Shown: positions 47,931-58,610 of the stretch, one piece after another
How positions within the stretch are numbered: the first letter of the stretch is position 1
How the letters are laid out: each line of letters starts with the position of its first letter
Assembly (NCBI GenBank): GCA_950295325.1
Contig: OX485803.1
Coordinates: forward strand, 64,931,554 to 64,995,553
Direction of reading: 5' to 3'
From: Polytrichum commune
Lineage: Eukaryota > Streptophyta > Polytrichopsida > Polytrichales > Polytrichaceae
DNA: 64,000 nt
Made by a program: the position numbers and the translations under genes
The notes under the pieces: generated by a model
Told to the model about the DNA's origin: nothing
The model's database searches: none
The model's input: the letters and a program-made list of their open reading frames with translations, nothing else

Positions 47931-49286
47931 GTTCAAAATATTGTGTTCACTGACATGTGCTGAGATTGTTAGTAAGTAACATGCATTGATAGTTTTTAGT
48001 TAGTATCCATGGTAACAACCTCACTTCACTCTTGTTCATTCAAAGTGCTAGTGCTTTACATTTGAAAAATCGCAATTAAGGAAGTGCCAAATTTAGAATA
48101 TGGAACCTAAAACTATGTGCAATTACTAAATTTGGCTCCATTGCTCACATTCCTAAACCAATCTTGGTTTGTGTTGTCTTTTTTATGGTTTAGGTTTTTG
48201 TTTTTTCAAGACAACATTATGTGAGGTTGACCTTCCTGGATGAGTTTAGCTCATATATCAAAAAATTAGAACTAAGATTAACATTAAAATATCTTGTGGT
48301 TCAATAGGAGTGCAAGCATTGTAAAGTGGGCCAAAAAAGTGCTTTGGTATCTTAAAACCATAGTTTTCTTTTGTCAAACACTTAAAAGTAGTAGCAAAAT
48401 ATTGTTTAAATTGGGCCTTCTTTTTGTTCATGATGGCCTCAATTTTGTATGAAGTACTCATATGTAGAACACCTAGATTATTAAATGTAATGTTTAGAAG
48501 CTGGTTAGATATGGTTTTTGATGTAAATTTCATGATCTTGAGTACTTAGAACTAATTTTTTTTTTCATATTCCTTGAATTCATTATATGCTTTAGGTCAT
48601 CATCAAGAATTTTGTAAAACATCACCAACTCAATGTAAATTTTTTTAATTTTTTAATTTCTACAATTACTTGTTCACCACTTGCACATCCGTTGCCACCA
48701 TCTTCTTAATCATGTAGATTTTTTTGAGATCATTTTTTCCAACATAAATTAATAAACTTTATAGATCAATATATTTATTAAATGTCTATGACCTTTTTCT
48801 ACAAAATTCAAAGTTAATATAACATTTTGAATCACTTTCACCTAAACTTGTGCAAAGTTCAAGAGTTGTCTACTTTACCATGCTTGCACTCACAAACACA
48901 CTCTGGGCACATATGATATGCAAAGTATCATATGTGCCCAGAGATATGTCCAGAGAAATAATAGAAAAATATTCCAAATTTTTATTAGCATTTTCCAAGT
49001 TCCCAAATCCAAGCGGTGTATTACAACATGCATATATTTATAAAAAAACCTACAACTGTATTTCAATCTTTAGGCGTTAGTTCAATTCTAATCGAACCTA
49101 TGTCCATTTATTTTCGTTGATACCAAATGACATCCCCATCGTCCAAAAACATCAGATGTTACCGTCTCTTAGACAAGTCAAAATTACAAAGACATCATCC
49201 AATGCGTCTGCGATTGGCAACAAGTAAAATTACTAGAGCCCGGCCTCCCAAAATTTACAAAGTTATAACTCGCCCGACCATAACAT
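47931..49286. other. no gene seen apart from the palindrome at 48.9 kb
   Basis: Very AT-rich with many T runs. One 91-codon minus frame (48258-48533) is unrecognised. Confidence 0.5.
48901..48943. other. perfect 18-bp palindrome with 7-nt loop
   Basis: CTCTGGGCACATATGATA (48901-48918) is followed by TGCAAAG and the exact reverse complement (48926-48943). It would form a strong hairpin. There is no adjacent T run, open frame or recognised element. Confidence 0.85.
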
Positions 49287-49436
49287 TATTGAACCATGTG
49301 CTTTCATTCATGTGGGCCCCGAGAATATAATCATGGATGCCATAGCTAGTGTAAATTCATACTAAATTCGCACTAGCTACGACATCCATGGTTATATTCT
49401 CGGGGCCCACATGAACGAAAGCACACTGCTGAATAA
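49287..49436. mobile_element. fold-back MITE, near-perfect inverted repeat
   Basis: Almost the whole element is one long inverted repeat. The left arm (GTGCTTTCATTCATGTGGGC, CCCGAGAATATAA, ATGGATGCCATAGCTAGTG) matches the reverse complement of the right arm with few changes, around a short AT-rich loop near 49350. It has no coding capacity. Confidence 0.85.
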
Positions 49437-49943
49437 GGGCCACTTTACACACGAGCCAAGAGTTGTGACTATGAAAATGTGAAAGCCCATAAAAAAATGT
49501 CCAAAGGCCGTCTCAACACACCTCCAAAATCATGTAGTGTGGTCACGGGCCCTCAAGTGTAGTGTGAAGTCATATGTGATTGAGCCCTCAACCAAATGCT
49601 ATTTCAATGAATTTTTGTTCATGTGACGTCCTCACACATGATAAAATAGAATAAATCAATGGATGTGAGCATTTGGAGTGCCATGATCTCTTGGTCTTTT
49701 GTTAGACCCATCTCTAAGAGGTGGTTTTTGAAAATAGTCCAAGTGACCGTGAAACATGACCCATTACCCATTTGATGCCATGTAGGAATCCAAGTAGACT
49801 TTACATCCATCTTGCATTCACATACTCCGTTGGTCCTTCAAGCGTAGTGTGATGCGAACTTGGACTGGCTCCACCTTTTCCACCAATGAGAGTGCTCGAA
49901 GTGTAATGGTCATGAGCACTCAGTCTCGTGTGTGAAGTGGCCA
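49437..49943. mobile_element. PIF/Harbinger MITE copy 4
   Basis: 507 bp, starts GGGCCACTTTACACACGAG and ends CTCGTGTGTGAAGTGGCCA. Left flank TAA, right flank TGA (mutated). It begins exactly where the fold-back element at 49287-49436 ends. Confidence 0.9.
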
Positions 49944-49994
49944 TGATGTTATAACTATGTGAAATAATGATAAGTATACAAAAAAATTGGATAC

Positions 49995-50170
49995 ATAACA
50001 TTATCAAGCAATGTGCATTTGTTCAAGTGGGATGTGAGAATATAACCATGGGATGCCCCAACCTAGTGCAGATTCGAACTTAATATGAGTCTCGTTGCAC
50101 TAGGTTGAGGCATCCCATTAATATATATATTCTCATGTCCCACATGAATGAATGCACACTACTCAATGAT
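49995..50170. mobile_element. fold-back MITE, second copy
   Basis: Arms GTGCATTTGTTCAAGTGGGA...ATGGGATGCCCCAACCTAGTGCA and its reverse complement (TGCACTAGGTTGAGGCATCCCAT...CCCACATGAATGAATGCAC), same family as 49287-49436. The right arm has gained an ATATATAT stretch. Confidence 0.82.
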
Positions 50171-52832
50171 GTTTTATAAGGCCTTATGATCCTTCAAGGG
50201 TTAAGTGTTTGGCTAACTTCAACTCAATGTGCAATCATGACAGAACTAAGCTCTAGATAGAACAATTATAACTCAAGTGAGCTTGAGAAATTTGAATTTT
50301 ATGTGTGGGATGATGTATTTACTCAATATTTGCAGGGAATACTCTTCATACCATGTGCAAACTAACGTGAGTCTAAAAAAGGGGATTATTTGAGGCAATG
50401 GTGTACGTAGTAAGACATCGTTTGAAGTAAGAAGGTAGATGTACATAAGGGAGCCTTAGGGTGTAGAAAGAAAAAGGAAAAAAATAAAATTGTGTGATTT
50501 TCATGTAATTTATGTCTTCATCCATTGTTGTCACATGGTAATAATCCTCAATGACTACCATGTCCATTACGGTTCAGATTTGCATTTGGGTTCTAGGATT
50601 TTTCCAAACCAGAGGCTCCTAGAGCGCTTATCAGCTCCTTTGAGTTTTGTTCTCGTGATCGTGGATTGGTGACATGTGTTATGGGGTCAAATTATTATGA
50701 GTCACATCCAGTGGATGAAAAGTGTTTAGCGACTTTCTCATTGGAAAGTGAAAGTGGATTGTAGAGAGAGACAATGCCAACCTCTTGAGTTGACATGAAT
50801 GAGGGATGCTTCGCCTCGATCTTACCGCAAGCTCATACGTGAACCTGGGATAGGTATATTGAGCGAGGCTTCGGGACAAATGTAGGCAAATTGTATATGT
50901 AGTAAAGGCTTATTTATTTCATGATCTATATATTTTATTGTCTAGTGGGGAATTTCATGACATCAATTTGGAAAGCTTGGTATAAATACACGAGCCCGTT
51001 TTTATGGCCTATTATTACTATGTGTACAAAAAATATCTGCAAGTTTATGTTTGACTCGTAGTCACCCACACACGTCATTTCATGTTCTAATGAAGAGTCC
51101 ACCCCGTGACCTAAAAGGATATGGGAAGGGATTGTGCACGAACATCGCATGTCAATGTAGAACTACACCAAACATTGTTTTTCTTGTCTATACTTTAAAG
51201 TTTTCCAAGCTTAGAACCCTAAAGTTTCACTTGAAAGCATTGAGCCTTGTTCTTGTATATGAATCTTGTGTATAGACGGTTAATTGATATGTTTCCGTGT
51301 GTGTGTGTGGTGTGTTTGTGTGCAATTTTTATTTTTAATTTACTTTTGGATGATTTTTTCTTCTTTCTTTTTGGAATACATACGCAACATTGGAAGCTTA
51401 TAGTAATTTATTAGAGCACAATGTATACAATGGTAAGGGAAACATAGCAAATGCACATAGTAGGAAGGCAAGTTGCAGAATGTAGGGAGGGGGGAAATGC
51501 ACATGGGAGAGGGAAAATGACAAAGAAACTCGGGGCAATCACACCCCCTTACGTTTCATAACCACGTGTGAACAAAGTTTGCTACCTCTGTATTATATGC
51601 CATAGATAAATCTGAAAATTATGATTTTTTTCTCAAATATACATACCTATTGATAATATCTTTTGTATATATTTTTTGAAAATTTTGATTCATCTCCATT
51701 TTGTAGTAATTGTTTTAGTTCAATTATGTATCATTCTAGCTAGAAACGGTATGTTTTACTAAAAACAAAATGATCAAATTTGGTTACCATTCTTTTCTAT
51801 GTAATAAATATTGTGTATATCTACTCATAAAAAATGATAAAAGTTTGGCCCATTTTGGTGATGCTTTATGTAAAAAAATAGTTTTTTTTTGTTCGCACGT
51901 GGTGTTCAACTTGACAATGGAGTGCACTTCCTAGACAAACAAGCAAAGAAAGTGCTTGGTAGAGGAAAGTGGAGTGAGGACAAAGTGAGATGGTCACCAA
52001 CATGTGTCAAGAGGCAAATGGAAGAGCGAATTAGGTCATCGTTTATCAATAGTGTAGATTGCTATATGGAATCATAAGATGCCTCCAACCCAAGCTAGGG
52101 TTGTGGGCCATAATCTCATGTCAAGCAAAACCACATAGCACATGCCAAGTCACTAACATTAGAACACAACGTCCATACGAGGCATCCACCTTGAGTACCC
52201 CGATAACTATAGTGCCCACCTCAAGAGGGGTTAATAGTCTTGCACCACTGTTATTATGCCCAAAAGGGTACAATACGAAGGGTGGGTCGAACGGGCATTT
52301 CAATCACGCTGACCTATGGTCAGCGTTTCTTCTCTCTATAAGATGCCATCATTTCTTGCAAATATTTTAATTCACGATAACGAAAAGTTTGAATGTTCTA
52401 TAAAGTTTAAATGCTCTATCTATGTTGATTATATGTCTACGATGAAAATGTACACAATCGTGTGACTCCAAATAAAAATCCACACAATTTGAGATGAAAA
52501 AATGGCAATTACAACATGAAATTGAACTCATGCACGTGTGAGTGCACCACAAGGGTGTCATGTCCCCCATTCCCGATTTCTTGCAAAGAGAGCAAAAGAG
52601 AAAGATAAGGATGAGTGAAATGGAGAAAGAGGTGTGTGTGCATGTAACTAGAGGGGAGTAGTTGTGTAGGCCACTACAAATTGGATGGAGTGCATGTAGG
52701 TAGCTTTGTACTCAAGAGATGTCATGTCAATGTCACATGTTCACATGTTCCTCCAAGCATGTACTACATGGGTGCTTATTGGTGGGGACATTTATGGCCA
52801 TATACGTATTTTCTAAAATAACAAGTGTTTAA
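50171..52832. other. no gene seen
   Basis: AT-rich without recognised repeats. A purine-rich open stretch at 51889-52077 is not similar to any family I know. Confidence 0.5.
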
Positions 52833-53331
52833 GGGTCACTTCACACACGAACCAAGAGCTGTGACCATGAAATTGTGAGAGCCCAAAAGAAAGTGTCCAA
52901 AGGCCGTCCCAATACACATCCAAAATCATGTGGTGTGGTCACGGACCCTCAAGTGTAGTGTGAAGTCATATGTGACCGGGCCCTCAACCAAATGCTATTT
53001 CAATGAATTTCTATTCATGCGGGTCCTCACACGTGATAAAATAGAATAAACCAATGGTTGTGAGCATTCGGAGTGCCATGGTCTCCCGATTTTGTGTTAG
53101 GTCTACCTCCAAGAGGTGGTTTTTGAAAATAGTCCAAGTGACCATGAAACACGATTCATTCGATGCCACGTAGGAATCCATGTAGACATTACATCCATCT
53201 TGCATTCACATACTCCGTTGGTCCCTCAAGCGTAGTGTGAAGTGAACTTGGACCAACTCCGCCTTTTCCACCAATGAGAGTGCTTGAAGTGTAATGGTCA
53301 TGGGCTCTCAGTCTCGTGTGTGAAGTGGCCC
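52833..53331. mobile_element. PIF/Harbinger MITE copy 5, intact TAA duplication
   Basis: 499 bp, starts GGGTCACTTCACACACGAA and ends CTCGTGTGTGAAGTGGCCC. TAA at 52830-52832 and 53332-53334. The interior is nearly collinear with copies 4 and 6. Confidence 0.93.
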
Positions 53332-53390
53332 TAAGTATCATATTTGTGATTTCCGCTTTTTTTTTTTGGTGTGCTTCCATTTTTATTGCT

Positions 53391-53625
53391 AGAGACTGAG
53401 AAGTGGATAGCCTAGTGGTTCAACGAAGGTATAACTTTGCTTTTCATTCCCACGAGGACTGAGGGTTGAACCTTTGCACCTTGATATTAGGTTAATTCTA
53501 ACATCCATTGTTTGAAAGAAAACAAACCCTAAAAAATAAGTACTTTATAATGGTAAACTTGTCTTGGTTTCACATGTGGGCTCATGGCTATAATGAAAGT
53601 CTCTTTCTCGTTATTGCCTTTGAAC
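53391..53625 (+). mobile_element. SINE family C, copy with tRNA-like head
   Basis: A box TAGCCTAGTGG (53408-53418) is perfect; the B box is weak (GGTTGAACCTT, 53464-53474). A body follows with CTTGATATTAG, GTTTGAAAGAAAACAAA and CTTGTCTTGGTTTCACATGTG. The same body recurs at 54150-54310, and its 3' part at about 30050 and 46050. Confidence 0.6.
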
Positions 53626-54149
53626 TATATAAACAATAAAATGTGAAACTCTTGACAATCTAATTAAAACCTCCTACAAAGCTTGGAATACTTAGTAGGT
53701 TGTACACCAAAGCTAAAACATTACACTATGCTCAACCATGGTCAAGGAAGTTACCACGCTCCACGATTTAGGGTTTCAGTGACCTAAAGCGGCCACTATA
53801 CCTTACTAAACCAATACTTAAACCCTAGACTCTTCCATGTGGAAACTCTTTTACGTGCTTGGAGGAGGAAACACTTGGCTTAGATTGTTCAATAAGGCTA
53901 AGTAGATACGTGATAAGTGTGGAAGCGCATGGTGTTTGGTGTACAAAAGGTTGTTATTGTTCAAGATAGTTACACAATATGGCAAAAGAGCAAGTTTGTA
54001 TACTCATTGCTTTGTATTGAGTATGAGTGTTTGCAAACATTCAATGGACTTGACAAGTGAGGTAAATGTGCGACACGGATGGCAATTGAGCTTAGTTGAA
54101 GACACTTGACACACACCTTTGTAACACAAATGTATGTTTGGGTTGGCAC

Positions 54150-54310
54150 GGGTGCATCTTGATATTAGTTTAATTCCAACATCCCATGTTTGAAAGAAAA
54201 CAAATCCTCCAAAAAAAAAGTAGTTTATAATGGTAAGCTTGTCTTGGTCTCACATGTGAGCTCGTGGCTATAATCAAAGTGAAATCTCTCTCTCTCTCTC
54301 TCTCTCTACC
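54150..54310 (+). mobile_element. SINE family C, body copy ending in (TC)n
   Basis: CTTGATATTAGTTTAATTCC, GTTTGAAAGAAAACAAATCC and CTTGTCTTGGTCTCACATGTG are nearly the same as in the copy 680 bases upstream. It ends in a pure (TC)n run at about 54284-54307. Confidence 0.62.
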
Positions 54311-55412
54311 ATGTCATTAAAACATTTGATGGTAAACTCTTACATTAATCTACCTAGCAATTGTCTTCTTTGTAAATAAACGACTATATGCTCATGAGAT
54401 CCTAAATGTACATGCATGGAAAGTGGTCATACTTACCATGATGGAAAGGTAACAAAGATGTAGATGAATGGAGCAAAATGACCATAGTTACAACTGTGAC
54501 CCACGTCTCCAACCCACGGTAAGAATAGGGTTTGAAAAAACTTACCATAGGTAAGAACTCCAATATAAACCCCTGATCCTAAAGGGAGTTCCTTTTTGTT
54601 TTTACCATTCATGCAAATGTGAGGTGGGGTTGGCTCTGTGTATATTCACATGAGTAGTAGATACGTGTTAAAAGTGAGAGAAATTAGGGCTAATCACCAA
54701 GAGGAGTATTCTACTTGGAGAAACCCAATCATGGGCAAGGAACATGTTTGAACACCCATGTGTCATTATGCAATGAGTGTTGTAATTTGAAATACTTCAA
54801 TGCATTTACAATGGTTTAAATGTGTGCGACATGGATAACAATTGGGTCATGTTGTTATTTACCTCGTGTACGTAACTAATCCTCAAATGTTTGTTGGTTG
54901 GTTGCATGGGCACATGTGAGGCAAGCCCTTCACACCTTCAATACAATGATGTATTGTGATTATGACATCTTATAAAATCTAAACAAATTTAACATTTTAT
55001 GAAAGAGAGCCTGAACAAGCAAGCTACATGATAAGTTTTTATGCCATTGGATTTGATACCTTGATAGAGGCATAGAGAAAAAAATGGAGGAGGGAGACCA
55101 TACATAAAAGGGACATACAAGAGGACATGCAAGGGTGGAAACGATGAATCAAGGAGGAGAAAAGGTCTATTGCAATATGTATGTAGATGGAAAGAAGTGG
55201 TTGCAATAGTCTTAGAGGAGTCAGTAATGTAAAACAACACATACACGTAAACAATATGTTAAAGGTTGTCATGACAATGTCACATGGTCACAACGTTTAT
55301 TTATGCAATTGATGCCACCTACTTACTTAAATATTTTTTTTAGGAATTTCAACTTGGGGGAACCCCCCCCCCAATAATCATACAAAAGGCTACATACCAA
55401 AAAGAATAGTGA

Positions 55413-55444
<32 letters not shown>

Positions 55445-56405
55445 CTTTACAAGCAAAAATGACATGTTGATTGGTTATTTGAGAGATGTGTTGCAACCAT
55501 TCTTTAGAGGGGAGGGATGACAAGTAGAATATGGTATTGTTTCGAACTTGAGCTGAGTTATAGGAGGACTTCTTTTAATGAATTGGAGAAGTGAGGACAT
55601 GGTACATAATGTGTGATGGTTATTGAAGCACATTGGATTGAATGCCTAAAATAGTCACGAGGGTTGTAGGAGAAAGGAGGATGATGTTGATGAATCACAT
55701 ATGCATGTAAAACTAAAGTTGGACTTATGTTAGATGAACATGAAACCTCACCCACATACCTATGGCTGCATATTATGCACATCTACCTCGATTTGATACC
55801 ATAACTAAACCACTAACACCACCTTTTTTTTTTTTAATTATACACATAAGTTACTACTTTACTTGTTTCTCGAATTTTGGTGTATTAGTTAAAGCGCACC
55901 CTATAAGGATGGCAAAGAGGCCCTTCTTTTAAGTTTGCTTCAATAAGAATTGGGTATGTATGTCAATGTGATGGCATTTTGTGTGAATTTGCATTGTAGT
56001 GTTTTTACGGGGTTTGTTATACAAATCCTAAACACATTGAAGCAAAAAAATTGGTAACTTAAGTGGTATTTAAGCTAGGGTGCTATGTTAACTCATTGAC
56101 ATCATTACTATTTCAATAGGAAGCAAAGGTATGTGAATATACCTGCTCTTAAGTGCAAGGCATGAGCCATGTATGTTGTAGGTTTTCTTCTGCTTATGGG
56201 GCATGCATGATAGCAATACATGATGGGTGTTGGTGTTCTTAGAAAGTTGGCTTTGCTTGTTGCATTGAAGTGTGGGTGTGGTGGCCCCACTTTGTGAAAA
56301 TTTGAGAAGAATGAGCATGAACTCATACGTGGGTAAAGCTCAAGATAAAGGTTCAATTTGATGTGGCTTCATGTATCAACTTTGTCAATGTTATTTTTGA
56401 GGGGG
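54311..56405. other. no gene seen
   Basis: AT-rich with microsatellites at 55403-55444 and a T run at 55825-55835. Confidence 0.5.
55403..55444. repeat. (TC)n(TA)n compound microsatellite
   Basis: A run of TC units passes directly into TA units. Confidence 0.9.
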
Positions 56406-56410
56406 TAAGG

Positions 56411-56789
56411 TAGGGGTGGCAATTTCCGTCCAAATTTCAGATGTGCCTAGTTGGGATGCTGAAACTATTTTTTTATAAATTTTGAGCGCTCTGCAAAGTT
56501 GGTGCAAGAGCAACTATGGAAAAATCAAATTTTCCAGCATGTCTATGATTTCCTACAAATTTTTAAAGGAAACCTTGTAGAGTGACCAACACTCGCACAT
56601 AGGGTACGTGGTATATCCACAGGGTGGATTTCTAAAACCGACCGCTTGCAGCCAATGAAATGCTGGCAGCGTTGTGAACAATAAAAGCACCTTGATAGGT
56701 GCTTTTGTAAACCCAGGTAAAAGCACCTGGATAGGTGCTTCCGACCCTAGGGGTCGACTTTAGGACCCGCACGGAAATTGCCACCCCTA
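56411..56789. mobile_element. hAT-like non-autonomous element
   Basis: Terminal inverted repeat TAGGGGTGGCAATTTCCGT at the left and ACGGAAATTGCCACCCCTA at the right, about 380 bp apart; TAGGGGTGGCAA termini are typical of plant hAT elements. The inverted symmetry extends outward by TAAGG/CCTTA. Inside, around 56680-56745, are several GCACCT/AGGTGC hairpins. The expected 8-bp target duplication is not visible. Confidence 0.75.
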
Positions 56790-57705
56790 CCTTATGTTGT
56801 ATGAGTCCAAATACAATAGAGTCGTCAATTAATTACACTCTTATCAACCCCGATTCCGCGTGTAGTTTGGGTCCACATCCCCTTAAACCACCCATATATG
56901 GTAATTGAGGCCAAGCAACCAACAACAAATTTCATTGCATGCATAGGCGGTTGACCTCTTGTTATTAGTGGTCACTAGTAACCACATTAATGGAGTTATT
57001 AACAAACCGTTTGCACGACATCCTCTACAACTCATGCTAGTTCCAAAAGCTCACCAAAACGTGCCAACTCCAACAATGTCAACTTTTGCTAGCTCCAACA
57101 ACTCACCAATTTGTGCTTATTCCAAACACCCATGCGAGCATGTCCAACTTAAGAGCATGTTCACATGTTGGCAATATAGGGCCTCATAACATGACAATGT
57201 TGGGTTTAGTCCAGGATCTGGACCCATGCATCATGCCCATCCACTATTATATTGTTGGCGGGGTCCATAAAGCTCTCCCCGGTCATAATAGCTTGGGTCT
57301 ATTGAGGCCCAACTTTCAACTCCTTTATAAGAGAATCAACTATCAATAACTCACAATCTTTGACCAAATATAATCTTAGCTTCAATTATTTCTACGTAAA
57401 GCCTTGTGTATTGCAAGATATTAGTGTCAATCACGGGACCCACAATTTATGAAGCTCATATAGAGTGAATGTGTGGAACATATAATGAGACTACTCCCCT
57501 CCAAACAAATGTCATCCAATTTAGCATCCCTTCGTGTTTGCGTTTGGTGCACAACGTGTGAACATGCCCTTACACACACTTGGTCTAGCCTCAATCTTTG
57601 CCAATGTTCATGTTGAGAGGTTCCCAATCTAAACAGAGACCTCTCCAACCGACACTCTTCCTATTGCAACAAAACGAATCGTGTTGGAACCCTAAGAAGG
57701 GTTAG
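56790..57705. other. no gene seen between hAT-like element and MITE copy 6
   Basis: Includes repeated phrases such as CTAGTTCCAA and GCTAGCTCCAACAACTCACC near 57035-57110. No coding evidence. Confidence 0.5.
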
Positions 57706-58200
57706 AGACCACTTCACACACGAGCAAAGAGCTACAACTGTGAAATTGTGAGAGCCCAAAAGAAAGTGTCCAAAGGCCGTCCCAAGACACCTCCAAAATC
57801 ATGTAGTGCGGTCACGGGCCTTCAAGTGCAATGTAAAGCCACATGTGACCAAGCCCTCAACCAAATGCTATTTCAATGAATTTCTATTCACGTGGGTCCT
57901 CACACATGATAAAATAGAATAAATCAACGGTTGTGAGCGTTCGGAGTGCCGTGGTCTCCCGGTTGTGTTCATCCTACCTCCAAGAGGGAAATAGTCCAAG
58001 TGAACATGAAACATGATCCGTTTGATGCCATGTAGGAATCCATGTAGACTTTACATCCATCTTGCATTCACATGCATACTCCGTTGGTCCCTCAAGCGTA
58101 GTGTGAAGTAGCGAACTTGGACCGGCTCCACCTTTTCCACCAATGAGAGTGCTGGAAGTGTCCTGGTCACGGGCTCTCAGTCTCGTGTGTGAAGTGGCCC
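57706..58200. mobile_element. PIF/Harbinger MITE copy 6, in SUVH upstream region
   Basis: 495 bp, starts AGACCACTTCACACACGAG and ends CTCGTGTGTGAAGTGGCCC with TAA to the right (TAG left). It ends about 410 bases before the SUVH start codon, so it may affect SUVH transcription or methylation. Confidence 0.9.
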
Positions 58201-58610
58201 TAAGTGACAAAGAACTCTAACAAGCAACATAAGAAAGAAGGCATGGGTTGCCTAAGCGTGACCTTGGTAGTGCTTAAGATAATTAAATTAATTTGATAGC
58301 TAGGGCTAGGGCACCGAGTTACCCCGCCGTCGTGTCGGCTACTTGGACGGGAGGCCGGGCCGTTTGAATACACCCGTTCCCGGGTGAAAAACGCGGGCCG
58401 GGCCCGGTGAGCCCGCGGGTTTGGCCGGGTTACCCGTGCTCTCCGCTCCAAGACCAGGGGTGGGTGCGCGCCCTTTCTTGCTTCTCTAAGTTAGCTTTCG
58501 CGCCACCGAGGGGCCGTTCCTCCGTCGCTCCCCCTTATTCTGCTTGCATTTTGTGCCGTTTTCGCTACAGAATCGTCTGCCATTGCCGCCGAACGTTCAA
58601 CCTGCGACGC
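58201..58610 (+). promoter_or_regulatory. SUVH upstream region with GC-rich patch and pyrimidine-rich leader
   Basis: Between a MITE ending at 58200 and the proposed SUVH start codon lie about 410 bases. Positions 58310-58450 are far richer in G+C and CpG than anything else in the window, with overlapping GGGCC/CCCGG inverted motifs. Positions 58460-58610 are pyrimidine-rich with scattered CG and are probably the 5' leader. The reading frame is open upstream of 58611 back to 58407, but nothing there resembles a protein. The GC-rich patch could be a CpG-island-like promoter. It could also be inner sequence of a hAT-type element, which often has such CCCGG repeats. No transcription start can be fixed from sequence. 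Confidence 0.5.

Noticed and set aside
53011-53380. Short frames recurring in several MITE copies (also at 38422, 49619, 57974)
   Set aside because: They recur because the MITE recurs; the frames are not conserved between copies and match no transposase.
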